Translations under genes and position numbers: made by a program
Shown: positions 41,435-50,130 of the stretch, one piece after another
Layout: each line of letters starts with the position of its first letter
Position numbering within the stretch: the stretch's first letter is position 1
Notes under the pieces: model-generated
Database searches by the model: none
Seen by the model: the letters and a program-made list of their open reading frames with translations, nothing else
What the model was told of the DNA's origin: nothing
Assembly: GCA_036376045.1 (NCBI GenBank)
Contig: DASVBB010000116.1
Span: forward strand, 4,350-68,349
DNA length: 64,000 nt
Reading direction: 5' to 3'
Source of the DNA: Nitrospira_C sp036376045
Lineage (GTDB): Bacteria; Nitrospirota; Nitrospiria; Nitrospirales; Nitrospiraceae

Positions 41435-42502
41435 ATGGCAAGGACTTGGAACGCCCGGGCATATGCCGCTGCGAATCCGACATCGTCAATGGCCCCGACC
41501 ACCATCCTGCGGCGGGACCCCGCTGAACGTGATGTTCACATCGACGTCCTGTTCTGCGGCATCTGCCACTCCGACCTTCACACCATCCGCGATGAATGGA
41601 AGAGCGTCTTTCCCACCGTCTACCCCTGCGTGCCCGGGCATGAAATCGTCGGGCGGGTGTCCAGTGTCGGTCCGGCAGTGACAAGGTTCAAGACCGGAGA
41701 CCTCGCCGCCGTCGGCTGCCTGGTCGATTCCGACCGGACCTGTACGGAGTGCCAAGCGGGCCTCGAGCAGTTCTGTCCGAATATGACGCTCACCTATAAC
41801 TCACCGGACACGCACCTCGGAGGCGTCACTTATGGCGGGTACTCGGAAGCCATCGTTGTAGACGAACGTTTTGTCCTGCGCGTTCCCTCGAAGCTCGATC
41901 TCGCCGGCGCGGCACCGCTCCTCTGTGCCGGGATCACGACGTATTCGCCCATGCGCCACTGGGAGGTCACCAAAGGCAAGAAGGTCGGAGTGGTGGGGCT
42001 CGGCGGGCTCGGTCACATGGCCGTGAAGATTGCCCATGCGCTCGGGGCCCATGTGGTGGTCTTCACCACGTCACCCAACAAGAAAGAAGACGCGCTCCGC
42101 CTGGGAGCTGACGAAGTCGTCATTTCCCGACACAGGGACGAGATGAAGAAACACACCGGCAGCTTCGATTTCATTCTCGATGCGGTCTCCGCCGATCACG
42201 ACATCAACGCCTACATCGATCTTCTCCGCCGCGATGGCACGCTCACCCTCGTCGGCGCGCCTGAAAAGCCGCTCGAGGTGGCTGCCTTCAGCCTGATCTT
42301 TGGCCGGCGCAATCTTTCCGGCTCACCGATCGGCGGTCTTAAAGAGACTCAAGAGATGCTCGACTTCTGCGGCACGCATAGCATCACGGCTGATGTCGAA
42401 ATCATTCCGATTCAAAAGGTGAACGAGGCCTACGATAGACTCCTGAAGTCGGACGTGAAGTACCGCTTCGCGATCGATATGGCCTCGCTCAAATCCCAAT
42501 GA
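41435..42502 (+). CDS. NAD(P)-dependent zinc alcohol dehydrogenase (YahK/CAD-like)
   Basis: 355 residues, AAGGAG before the ATG. This is a medium-chain zinc dehydrogenase of the cinnamyl alcohol/YahK group. Catalytic zinc ligands: Cys41 (CGICHSD), His69-Glu70 (PGHE) and Cys164 (LLCAGIT). The cofactor loop is VGLGGLGHMAVK. The structural zinc lobe reads DSDRTCTECQAGLEQFC, where Asp100 replaces the first of four cysteines, leaving Cys103, Cys106 and Cys114. It should reduce aldehydes broadly, usually with NADPH. Its ATG lies 91 bp after the ogt stop, and it may be monocistronic. Confidence 0.9.
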   Translation: MARTWNARAYAAANPTSSMAPTTILRRDPAERDVHIDVLFCGICHSDLHTIRDEWKSVFPTVYPCVPGHEIVGRVSSVGPAVTRFKTGDLAAVGCLVDSDRTCTECQAGLEQFCPNMTLTYNSPDTHLGGVTYGGYSEAIVVDERFVLRVPSKLDLAGAAPLLCAGITTYSPMRHWEVTKGKKVGVVGLGGLGHMAVKIAHALGAHVVVFTTSPNKKEDALRLGADEVVISRHRDEMKKHTGSFDFILDAVSADHDINAYIDLLRRDGTLTLVGAPEKPLEVAAFSLIFGRRNLSGSPIGGLKETQEMLDFCGTHSITADVEIIPIQKVNEAYDRLLKSDVKYRFAIDMASLKSQ

Positions 42503-42515
42503 TCCGTCGCGCGCC

Positions 42516-43517
42516 TCATTGCCCCTGGACGCGGCGCGACAGCGACACGATATAGGCCGCTGACCGGGCGGCAATCATCGGATCGGCCGGCTCGATTCCC
42601 GGAACCAGCGCTCCGGGATCGAAGAGCAGCTTTTTTTCGGCGGCCTGGCTGTCAGCCACGGCTTTGGTGATCGTGATGGTGCCCAGTTCGACCTTCTTCC
42701 GGGTCTCAGGCCAGACGATCGTGGGATTGTCCACCTGGTCATCTTTCTCGGCGACCTGCGCCAGCAACGTGAACTTCACCGGGACGCGACGAACGCGTTC
42801 CCGTATCTCTTCGGTCAGATAGTCCGCGCCCATCATCGAGACCTGCTCCTTGGACAGAAATCTTGCGCCGGCCACCGGTTGCAATTGGTACCGGATGTGG
42901 GTGACCGCCCCCTTGGCATTGGTGAACTTGAAGGCGTTGACGCCGAAGTAGGGGAGGGTGCCATAGCTGACCGGCGGCGGTTTGGGCTCGACGAAGGCCT
43001 TGGCGGCAGGATGAGCGCCCAGGAATTTTTCAAACTCGGTGGGTTTGGGGGCGTCGGGTCCGCTGGCGGCGATCGCGAGCAGAAAATCTCTGAGCTCCTC
43101 CGCATTGGCCGCGGGGAAGCCGTTGAAGGAGAGGCCGACGAGATCCGTTTTGCCGCCGTCCGGAAGCGAGAATTTTACCGCCACCCCGCGCGTCATGTCG
43201 TTCGTGTCCGGGACGGTCGGCACGCCGGAGCCGGCAGAAAAGCGAACGGTAACGGGAAGGGGTTTCTTCCGTTTTTGTAGATGAGCGGCTTTGCTCAAGG
43301 ACGCCGCCGAGGCGCTGGGCGTGAACGTACCTTCCAGCACTACGCCCTTGGCATGATTGGCTCGCATACCGGGGTGTGCGCCGAAGACGGCGTTGAAGGC
43401 ATCGACCAGTTGCTCAGCCCGTGATTTCTGCGCCGGGGGTGCCTCTTGAGCCCCGACGATCGAAGGAGTCGTCAGGGTGAAGGCGAACGCGACTATCGCT
43501 GCGAGCAATGTCCACAT
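42516..43517 (-). CDS. exported catalase-family peroxidase (SrpA-like)
   Basis: 333 residues from the ATG at 43517, with AGGAGGGACACC directly upstream; an ATG 15 bases earlier lies inside that ribosome binding site. A signal peptide (ending TPSIVGA) indicates periplasmic location. The mature part is a short catalase core of the SrpA type: HPGMRANHAKGVVLEGTF with the distal His, VPDTNDMTRGVAVKF, and PYFGVNAFKFTNAKG. It lacks the long C-terminal domain of large catalases. SrpA-type haem enzymes act mainly as organic-peroxide peroxidases. It is convergent with the alcohol dehydrogenase gene, with a 13-bp gap. Confidence 0.9.
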   Translation of the reverse strand: MWTLLAAIVAFAFTLTTPSIVGAQEAPPAQKSRAEQLVDAFNAVFGAHPGMRANHAKGVVLEGTFTPSASAASLSKAAHLQKRKKPLPVTVRFSAGSGVPTVPDTNDMTRGVAVKFSLPDGGKTDLVGLSFNGFPAANAEELRDFLLAIAASGPDAPKPTEFEKFLGAHPAAKAFVEPKPPPVSYGTLPYFGVNAFKFTNAKGAVTHIRYQLQPVAGARFLSKEQVSMMGADYLTEEIRERVRRVPVKFTLLAQVAEKDDQVDNPTIVWPETRKKVELGTITITKAVADSQAAEKKLLFDPGALVPGIEPADPMIAARSAAYIVSLSRRVQGQ

Positions 43518-43752
43518 GGTGTCCCTCCTCATAGATCGAGTGACCCTCTCCCTCTCTATGATAAGCGTTCCGGCGCCCAGAACCTTGTCGAGAAGTATAG
43601 GTATAAAGCCTCTGGGAGAACACTGTCAGTATTGACAGGCGAGCATCGAGCAAGCGACCATCCTGCACGTGAAGCATTGAAGGCTGCCAACCCTTCCTGT
43701 AATCTTGTGCTGAGGCACAAGGAAGGGGCCTGCTCCGGAACATCCGGCCACA

Positions 43753-44595
43753 ATGGTGGGGTTTAGCGTGAACATTCTGAGGCTCAAGATCGTGTTTGCC
43801 GCGTGTGCCGGTGCCCTCGCGATCGTCAGCACGTGGCACCCAGCATATGCTGGTGACCTGTTGACCGTCGGTGCTCCGCCCAGCTTACGGCCGGCGTTCA
43901 GCGAAATCCTCCCGATGTTCGAGCGGGAATACGACGCTCCCATCAAGATCGTGTACACGCCGTCGAAAACGCTGCTGCACCAAATCGAAAAGGGCGCTCC
44001 CATCGACGTATTTCTGTCTGCGGGCAAAGAGGAAGTCGATTATCTTCACAAAAAGAAACTGACGCTCAACGGTCCTCCACGGATCTACGCGCAGACATCT
44101 CTGGTGCTCGTCATGTCGTCGGATTCGCAGGCCTCCCTGAGCTCTCTTCGGGATGCGTTGACCACTAAAAGCCTGCGCATCGCCCTAGGGGATCCCCGAA
44201 CGTCTTCATTGGGCGATGCGACGGAACGGGCGCTGACCAAACTTGCGCCGTCGTACAAAACCCGCCCGAACATCGTCTACGCGGCTCACAGCGAGGACAT
44301 CATGGAATTGATCCGCGCGGGCAAGGCCGACGTGGGATTGGTCTATCGCTCGGATTCGATCAACAGCGGGCACGTGCGCATGAGCGATGACGACCCCTTC
44401 GGCACGTTTGTGCCCATTCAGTTTGGACTAGCCATTGCGTCGACCTGTCGAGCTCCCTTACGGGATGCCGCCGAAAAGTTTTCTTCGTTCCTGATGACGC
44501 CTCGCATCCAAAAACTGTTGGTGAAATACGGTTTTGACTCCGTCCCCTTGCCGGTGGCGGAACCTGCGCTCAACAAGAAGGAGAAGGTCCAATGA
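43753..44595 (+). CDS. ModA-like periplasmic oxyanion-binding protein
   Basis: 280 residues with a signal peptide (ending HPAYAG). The ATG at 43753 was chosen over a GTG at 43768. The fold of type II binding proteins such as ModA is evident: LTVGAPPSLRPAFSEILPMFEREYDAPIKIVYTPSKTLLHQIEKGAPIDVFLSAGKEEVDYL, then ADVGLVYRSD. The residues of the ModA molybdate pocket are not all conserved, so another oxyanion or a signalling ligand is possible. No modB/modC permease is adjacent. Instead its last codon overlaps the start of a haem-binding protein gene (ATGA), suggesting that the two cooperate in sensing. Confidence 0.82.
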   Translation: MVGFSVNILRLKIVFAACAGALAIVSTWHPAYAGDLLTVGAPPSLRPAFSEILPMFEREYDAPIKIVYTPSKTLLHQIEKGAPIDVFLSAGKEEVDYLHKKKLTLNGPPRIYAQTSLVLVMSSDSQASLSSLRDALTTKSLRIALGDPRTSSLGDATERALTKLAPSYKTRPNIVYAAHSEDIMELIRAGKADVGLVYRSDSINSGHVRMSDDDPFGTFVPIQFGLAIASTCRAPLRDAAEKFSSFLMTPRIQKLLVKYGFDSVPLPVAEPALNKKEKVQ

Positions 44596-45215
44596 GCCGT
44601 AAAGCCGTGACCCGGATGGCCGTCATTGCCACGATCGCTGGGCTCGCTGCCTCGAACATTTTCGCCGTCGAAAAGCCTGCCGGCTCGCCCGTCGAAAAGT
44701 CTTCCGGCGCGACCGTTGGCGTCGCACCCGAAACGGTTGCCGACTATTTACGGGCGGTCATCATGGCCCATCGCCATTTTTATACCATCCACATTGCCAA
44801 CCGGCTTCGGCAGGAGCGCATCGTGGATGTCTCGGAAAATTGGCGTGCGAACCATGCGCTGCCGTTACCCGTGCAACTCGTGCGGGAGACCAGCGAGATC
44901 GCCGAATTGACCGGGCCAAACGTCCGTTACCGCCTGATCAGTCAATGGCCAATTAACAAGGCCAACGCGGCAGACACGGAATTCGAGCGGCGGGGTCTCA
45001 AGGAAATTCAGGCGCGGCCCAACAGGCCGTATTCCAGTTCCAATCCGGTGGCCGGCAGCCCCGAACAGGTATTCGAAGCCGTGTATGCCGATATCGCTGT
45101 GACGGCTGCGTGCGTCGACTGCCACAACGCGCATCCCAGCAGCCCCAAGAAGGATTTCAAGGTGGGCGACGTCATGGGGGGGCTGGTCATCAGCTTTCCA
45201 TTGGCGAAAAAATGA
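44592..45215 (+). CDS. Tll0287/DUF3365-like c-type haem protein
   Basis: 207 residues with a signal peptide (ending NIFAVE). The sequence has the Tll0287-like layout: an N-terminal helix pair (VADYLRAVIMAHRHFYTIHIANRL), then a PAS-like core (PLPVQLVRETSEIAELTGPNVRYRLISQWPINKANAADTEFERRGLKE), then one c-type haem site, CVDCH (174-178), in TAACVDCHNAHPSSPKKDFKVGDVMGGLVI. These domains are usually found as sensor modules of kinases and chemoreceptors; this is a free periplasmic version. It starts within the stop of the ModA-like gene; AAGGAGAAGG lies 8 bases upstream. Confidence 0.87.
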   Translation: MSRKAVTRMAVIATIAGLAASNIFAVEKPAGSPVEKSSGATVGVAPETVADYLRAVIMAHRHFYTIHIANRLRQERIVDVSENWRANHALPLPVQLVRETSEIAELTGPNVRYRLISQWPINKANAADTEFERRGLKEIQARPNRPYSSSNPVAGSPEQVFEAVYADIAVTAACVDCHNAHPSSPKKDFKVGDVMGGLVISFPLAKK

Positions 45216-45238
45216 GCGGAGGCGTGACATGTGCGTGC

Positions 45239-45390
45239 TTACTTATCCGCTCTGCGCATGAATGTGCCTAACCCGTCCTTGTTCAGATTCTCCACCAGCA
45301 CCCGCGAGGCTTTGCCGGTGCCGTCTATCGTAAACGTTTGTTCCACGGTTGACGGTTGATAGAAGCGTTCAGTCAGGCGAGTGTCTGTGT
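45239..45390 (-). pseudogene. possible remnant of a beta-rich C-terminal domain
   Basis: Directly after the stop of the exported metallo-hydrolase gene, a frame on the same strand reads TVEQTFTIDGTGKASRVLVE, then NLNKDGLGTFMRRADK, which looks like the last strands of a DUF3471-type or lipocalin-like domain without a start or N-terminal part. Upstream in the same frame it runs into the metallo-hydrolase gene with no coherent sequence. It may be a leftover of a deletion; it may equally be chance. Confidence 0.25.
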
Positions 45391-45393
45391 GGC

Positions 45394-46254
45394 TCAGCGC
45401 TGAGGCTTCGTGAGGTAGCGATACATCCCTTCCACATTTTCCGGGAACCAGTCGGCATAGCGGCTCCAACTCTCGTATTTGGGGAGCTGAACGGCCTTCT
45501 TGGTTTCGTCGAGACTGGCGCCCTTCTTGACCTGCTCGAGTACGGCGGCTCTAAGGTCTTCGAGATAGCGGCGGAACATTCTGACATGTTCTTTTTTGCC
45601 GATCTTGCCGTGGCCGGGCACCAGCGTGTCGAACTCCAATTGCTCGACCCGCTTGAGCGATTCGATCCAGTCGTCGGGATAGTCGCTTCGCATGGTGCGG
45701 TACGCCATCGTCTCGACCGGGATAAAATCCACGGCGAACAGGAGCCTGTGCTGCGGCAACAGCACGACCAGGCTGTTGTCCGAATGGTTTTTGCCCGTGT
45801 AAATCAGCTCGACGTGTTTGCCGCCGAGGTCGATGAACATCCGGTCCGTGAAGGTGAGCGTAGGGACGGGAGTCGTCGGGTCCGCCGCGTCGACAATATA
45901 CGGCAGAGCGGCTGCCTGGCTGATGAAAACGGCCTGATCGGCAAACGCCTTGCCGCCGGTGATGTGATCGCTGTGGTGGTGGCTGTACACCACATAGCGC
46001 ACGGGCTTGTCCGTGAGTTTGGCGATTTCCGCCCTCAACCAGGTCGCCGCTTCGGCGCTGATCGGATCCGTGACGATTACGCCTTCGGAGGTCGTGAGGA
46101 AAATGGCTTGATGAAATTGATGACGGAAGAGATACACATCATCGGCCAGCTTGGTGATCTCATCGTCCGGATGTGAGGGTTGGGCTGCCACGTCGAGTGC
46201 AGGAACCAAGAGCCAACCGATGAGCACTAATGTGAACCATCTGGAGAAGGACAT
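45394..46254 (-). CDS. exported metallo-beta-lactamase-fold hydrolase
   Basis: 286 residues from the ATG at 46254, with GGAGG 6 bases upstream. The long frame upstream of this point has no homology. A signal peptide (ending LDVAAQ) precedes the fold. The metal ligands are complete: SHHHSDHITG (His92, His94, Asp96, His97), GKNHSDNSLVV (His157), AVDFIPVE (Asp176) and VPGHGKIG (His215). It is a dinuclear MBL hydrolase of the quinoprotein-relay/SoxH-like group; the substrate is unknown, and beta-lactamase activity should not be assumed. Downstream is a possible domain remnant. Confidence 0.88.
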   Translation of the reverse strand: MSFSRWFTLVLIGWLLVPALDVAAQPSHPDDEITKLADDVYLFRHQFHQAIFLTTSEGVIVTDPISAEAATWLRAEIAKLTDKPVRYVVYSHHHSDHITGGKAFADQAVFISQAAALPYIVDAADPTTPVPTLTFTDRMFIDLGGKHVELIYTGKNHSDNSLVVLLPQHRLLFAVDFIPVETMAYRTMRSDYPDDWIESLKRVEQLEFDTLVPGHGKIGKKEHVRMFRRYLEDLRAAVLEQVKKGASLDETKKAVQLPKYESWSRYADWFPENVEGMYRYLTKPQR

Positions 46255-46442
46255 GCGAGCCTCCACAACACCACGGTTGTTGCACCGTCGCCGAGGTCGA
46301 CACCGCGCAGGAGATGACAATTTACAGAGCGGGGACAAACGAAGCAAGGAGGCGATGGACGGCGTCGACGGTTGTACGGAGGGGCGGAAGTTGATATTCT
46401 CCGCCGGCCTTATCGCATTCAATCGTATCGAGGGAGTGCAAC

Positions 46443-47015
46443 ATGAGAATTCGACGATTGGCAGGGCTGGTGATTCTGATCTTCGCGTGCATCGACGCCG
46501 GCCAGCTTGATTGCAGAGCCCAAGCGCCGCTGCCTCCGTCCTCGACGGCTCCGTCGATCCCTAGCCCCAACAGCGCCCAAACGATTGCCGCTCACATTCA
46601 AGCCCTGGCCTCGCAGATCTCGTCACTCAATGAAGAGATCACCGTCCTCCGTACGCAATTAGAACATCTGCGAGTCACAAAGCCCCAGCCGCCGCCTAAC
46701 GATGCCTCGCCGGCCGTCAAGACGGCCTATGCCAATGCGCTGCAGGTGTGGAACAATCAGATGCAGGCCGCAGAGCAGCGGATACAGACGCTTCAGGCTC
46801 GAATCGATGCGCTGGAAAACGAGCTGACCCGGCTCGCATCCCAAGTGGCGGCGGCGCAACGGACAGAGGTTGCGAAACAGCAGGCGGCGCTCGCAACAGC
46901 CAAGAACAACCTGAACCAAGCGATAGTGGTGGCTGCCGGCCTGAAGCCGGCTCCGACCAAGCCCGGTGCGAAGACAGGCGCAGGATCTCTTGCTCCGGCG
47001 TCGGGTCTGCCGTAG
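46443..47015 (+). CDS. exported coiled-coil protein
   Basis: 190 residues. A signal peptide of about 25 residues (ending LDCRAQA) is followed by a Pro/Ser linker and two coiled-coil segments: about 48-78 (HIQALASQISSLNEEITVLRTQLEHLRV) and about 92-155 (AYANALQVWNNQMQAAEQRIQTLQARIDALENELTRLASQVAAAQRTEVAKQQ). The tail is Ala/Pro/Gly-rich (KPAPTKPGAKTGAG). A structural or periplasmic tether role is likely. GAGGGAG precedes the ATG. It is divergent from the MBL hydrolase gene and convergent with a VOC gene. Confidence 0.8.
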   Translation: MRIRRLAGLVILIFACIDAGQLDCRAQAPLPPSSTAPSIPSPNSAQTIAAHIQALASQISSLNEEITVLRTQLEHLRVTKPQPPPNDASPAVKTAYANALQVWNNQMQAAEQRIQTLQARIDALENELTRLASQVAAAQRTEVAKQQAALATAKNNLNQAIVVAAGLKPAPTKPGAKTGAGSLAPASGLP

Positions 47016-47031
47016 GAAGGCAACCACTCTT

Positions 47032-47469
47032 TCAAGGATGCCATTCGGCCAATTCCACCGTAATGCCTTCAGGCCCGGAAAGAAACACGAGCTTCCTGGC
47101 GTGAAAATCCATGATCTCATTTCGTAGCGTCACGCCCTGGCTGGTCAACCGCTTGACCTCTGCATCCAAATCGGTCACCGCGAAGCAGATATGGTTGTAC
47201 CCGGGCTTCGCCAGGTTCTCGACATCGGCATCGGGCAGGTGCTCAGGCCGGATGTAGCGCAGCAGTTGAATTTCGAATCGGGAACCGGCCTGCTTCGACA
47301 CCAGCGTGACGTGTTCGGCTTCGATCCCTTCTACCCCCATGTAGCGGGCGAACATCGTTCCGGAAATGACGACCGATTTCTCCTCGACGAATCCAAGAAG
47401 CGCAAAGAATCTCTTCGCCTGAGCGACATCCCGCACCACGACGGTCACGTGATCGATATGTAGAATCAT
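47032..47469 (-). CDS. VOC/glyoxalase-family dioxygenase-like protein
   Basis: 145 residues from the ATG at 47469. The frame is open much further upstream, but that part lies antisense to the SulP gene and shows no homology. The two VOC modules are evident: HIDHVTVVVRDVAQAKRFFALLGFVEEKS, and YNHICFAVTDLDAEVKRLTSQGVTLRNE ... VFLSGPEGITVELAEW. Putative metal ligands are His4, His (YNHI) and Glu (VELAEW), as in methylmalonyl-CoA epimerase/glyoxalase I. Specific substrate unknown. Confidence 0.85.
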   Translation of the reverse strand: MILHIDHVTVVVRDVAQAKRFFALLGFVEEKSVVISGTMFARYMGVEGIEAEHVTLVSKQAGSRFEIQLLRYIRPEHLPDADVENLAKPGYNHICFAVTDLDAEVKRLTSQGVTLRNEIMDFHARKLVFLSGPEGITVELAEWHP

Positions 47470-47586
47470 CGCCGGAGAATTGTACGTCTCCAAGGTGGAA
47501 ACGTCTACGGCCGCGCCGTCGATAGCATAGCTCCACGCTCGCTTTATGAAGTCCGTAAGGGTATCCTTCGACCATCTAGCTGACGC

Positions 47587-49302
47587 ATGCTCCACACCGC
47601 CGCCACGCCGGAGACGCACTGGAAGGCCGTCATTGGCCGCTGGGCACCGGGTCTGTCTCAACTCCTTCCCTATCGTGTGGAATGGTTCCGCGATGACCTG
47701 GTCGCTGGAGTGTCCGTTGCGGCAGTGGCGGTGCCGACCGCGATCGCGTACGCGCAGCTCATCGGGTTTGATCCGATTGTCGGCCTCTATGCCGCTATCC
47801 TTCCGTTGATCGCCTACGCGTGCTTCGGAACGTCGCGCCAACTCATCGTCAATCCCGATGCGGCGACCTGCGCCGTCTTTGCCGCCACGGTGTTGCCGCT
47901 TGCCGCCGGTAATCACGAAGCGTTGAGTGCGATATCCGTTGCCCTGGCGGTGTTGACGGGCATCGTATGCATCGCGGCAGGGCTGTTCAAACTCGGATTC
48001 GTGGCGGACTTTCTCGGAAAACCGATCCTTGTCGGCTATCTCAACGGGGTCGCCATCAGCATTTTTCTTGGGCAGATCGGGAAGGTGTTCGGGTTCCCGA
48101 TGCACACGCGCGGTATCGTTCCGCGGCTCATCGAGTTGATCGGAAAACTGCCTCACACGCATCTGCCCACGCTGAGCATCGGCCTGACAACGCTTGTGGT
48201 CGTGCTGGCCGGCAAGTACTGGTGGCCGCGCGCACCGGTGCCGCTGGCGGCCATGGTGCTGGCGGGGTCATTGGTGTACGGGCTGGGCATGGAAGCCGGC
48301 GGTGTGGCGGTGGTAGGTCTCCTGCCCGGCGGACTTCCGGAACTAACCTGGCCAGACTTCGATCACGAACTGCTGAAGCCTCTCCTTGGCGGCGCGTTAG
48401 GCGTCGCCCTCGTGAGTTTCAGCAGCGGTATGGTGACGGCGAGAAGTTTCGCTGCGCGGAATCGCTATGAGATCGACGTCGACCGGGAGTTCATCGCGCT
48501 GGGGACCTGTCAAATCGCGGCGGGACTCTCACAAGGGTTTGCCGTCACCGGAGCAGATTCTCGCACCGCAGTCAACGATGCGATGGGGGGCAAGACGCAG
48601 ATGGTCAGCATCGTTGCCGCGGTCATGATGACGGGGGTGTTGGTCTTCCTCACGGAACCGTTGCACTATCTTCCCGTGGCAGCGCTGGGAGCGGTCTTGA
48701 TCGTGGCCGCGATCGGTCTCTTCGACCTGGCCGGATTGCGGCAGATGTGGCGGGTCAACCGGGCGGAGTGCGGGCTCTCCCTGCTGACCACACTGGGGGT
48801 GATCTGGCTTGACCTTCTGCACGGGATTCTCCTGGCAGTCCTGGCGGCGCTACTCTTACTGATCAAGCGGAACTCCCGACCACCGGATGCGATTTTGGGA
48901 CGTGTGCCGGGAATGAAGGGCTGGCACGCGCAGGCTGACCATGAGGATGCGGTCAGCCCACCGGGGTTACTGGTGTACCGGTTCGGCGCATCGATCGTCT
49001 TTTTCAACGCGGGGTACTTTAGAAAACGCGTGTTGGAGCTTGTCAGGAGCCACCCCGGCCTCCAGTGGTTGATTCTGGATGGCGGTACGATCAATCTGGT
49101 CGATGTCACCGGAGCGGAAATGCTCGGATCACTGACTCAAGAGTTGTCCTCACGGAGCATCCGTTTCGGCCTGGCGAACGCGCGGAGGGACGTACGAACC
49201 ACTCTTGAACGTGCGGGGGTCGCGACGCACATCGGGCCTGAATTCATGTTTCACACGCTGAACAGCGCCAGCGATGCGTTCACTTCCAGGGCCCATCCGT
49301 GA
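47587..49302 (+). CDS. SulP-family inorganic anion transporter with STAS domain
   Basis: 571 residues: a membrane part of about 12-14 helices (30-420) with VPTAIAYAQLIGFDPIVGLYAAILPLIAYACFGTSRQL, the family's first signature, and the later GVALVSFSSGMVTARSFAARNRYEIDVDREFIALG, both standard. A cytosolic STAS domain (about 455-560) follows, with GLLVYRFGASIVFFNAGYF and WLILDGGTINLVDVTGAEML. SulP proteins carry sulfate, bicarbonate or other oxyanions; no carbonic anhydrase gene is fused or adjacent, so the substrate is open. The stop lies 2 bp from that of the convergent lipoprotein gene. Confidence 0.92.
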   Translation: MLHTAATPETHWKAVIGRWAPGLSQLLPYRVEWFRDDLVAGVSVAAVAVPTAIAYAQLIGFDPIVGLYAAILPLIAYACFGTSRQLIVNPDAATCAVFAATVLPLAAGNHEALSAISVALAVLTGIVCIAAGLFKLGFVADFLGKPILVGYLNGVAISIFLGQIGKVFGFPMHTRGIVPRLIELIGKLPHTHLPTLSIGLTTLVVVLAGKYWWPRAPVPLAAMVLAGSLVYGLGMEAGGVAVVGLLPGGLPELTWPDFDHELLKPLLGGALGVALVSFSSGMVTARSFAARNRYEIDVDREFIALGTCQIAAGLSQGFAVTGADSRTAVNDAMGGKTQMVSIVAAVMMTGVLVFLTEPLHYLPVAALGAVLIVAAIGLFDLAGLRQMWRVNRAECGLSLLTTLGVIWLDLLHGILLAVLAALLLLIKRNSRPPDAILGRVPGMKGWHAQADHEDAVSPPGLLVYRFGASIVFFNAGYFRKRVLELVRSHPGLQWLILDGGTINLVDVTGAEMLGSLTQELSSRSIRFGLANARRDVRTTLERAGVATHIGPEFMFHTLNSASDAFTSRAHP

Positions 49303-49303
49303 G

Positions 49304-49924
49304 CTACCGGACCGGGATCGAATCGGTCTGGCCGGCCGTGCACATCAACGTCGAAGGAATATCGAGTTGACCGGATGGACGGAAGCCCCACGCGGTGGCG
49401 AGGGCCTGACATGCGAGGCCTCGAAGTGTCTTGTCGTTGCGATTGACGCAGTGGGGGTAATGGGCATTGCCGCGCAGCGCCAAGTCTCCGTTCTCTGCCG
49501 ACAATCCCCGTACATCGACATTCACGTTGAAGAGCGAGCCGCAGTCCGACTCGAGCAGCGTCCCATCCTTGGTGGCGTCCTCCTCGAGAAAGAGGACCAC
49601 CTGCGCCTTCATCTCCCGTGCAACGGCCAGTGCCGCTTTGCGGGTGGAAAAATTGTGGGCAATCTGAGGGGACCGGACTGGATGCGTCTCGGGCATCGAG
49701 AGATTCGAATAGTGATGCGCCTGGAGCCATTCCACCGCTATCTCGATCAGCGGTGGATCGGCCCAAACGAGAATCGGCTGGTCGGTGGCCGGCAGGTTGG
49801 TGTGGGAACCGCTGGCGATGGGGAACCGGACGCCAGCAGGCGGGGGCTTCGACGGACATCCCTGTAGAAACAGCAGGCCGAAGAGCACGCACAGGATGTG
49901 GACAGTTGGGCGGGAGTGTCTCAT
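49304..49924 (-). CDS. lipoprotein of unknown function
   Basis: 206 residues from the ATG at 49924. The lipobox LLFLQGC gives Cys23. The mature domain is alpha/beta (PILVWADPPLIEIAVEWLQAHHYSNLSMPE; AALAVAREMKAQVVLFLEEDATKDG), with four Cys in the C-terminal half (SDCGSLFN, YPHCVNR, GLACQAL, LMCTAG) that may form two disulfides. The layout (a 'VEWLQ' helix followed by 'MKAQVVLFLEED') is like the other lipoproteins of this window, in which a small alpha/beta domain detects a target. No family is assigned. Confidence 0.75.
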   Translation of the reverse strand: MRHSRPTVHILCVLFGLLFLQGCPSKPPPAGVRFPIASGSHTNLPATDQPILVWADPPLIEIAVEWLQAHHYSNLSMPETHPVRSPQIAHNFSTRKAALAVAREMKAQVVLFLEEDATKDGTLLESDCGSLFNVNVDVRGLSAENGDLALRGNAHYPHCVNRNDKTLRGLACQALATAWGFRPSGQLDIPSTLMCTAGQTDSIPVR

Positions 49925-50130
49925 GCCGTATCGATCTTCTTGCACGGATTGTGACTTTCTTCTACGGCAAGCGCAACCCTAGGACTCCCGCAGCCTCCTT
50001 GTAATGCCATGCCGCCGCCGGTATAGTCCGGGTGGACAGGGGATGGGGTCCCCCGGATAACCGCCACGTTCTGTGGCTGATGACTCCTACGCCATAGCCC
50101 CGCGTAGACATCATTATCTGGGAGGACTTC

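Noticed and set aside
47470..48162. 230-codon upstream extension of the VOC gene
   Set aside because: It runs antisense to the SulP transporter gene; the VOC fold begins exactly at the ATG at 47469.
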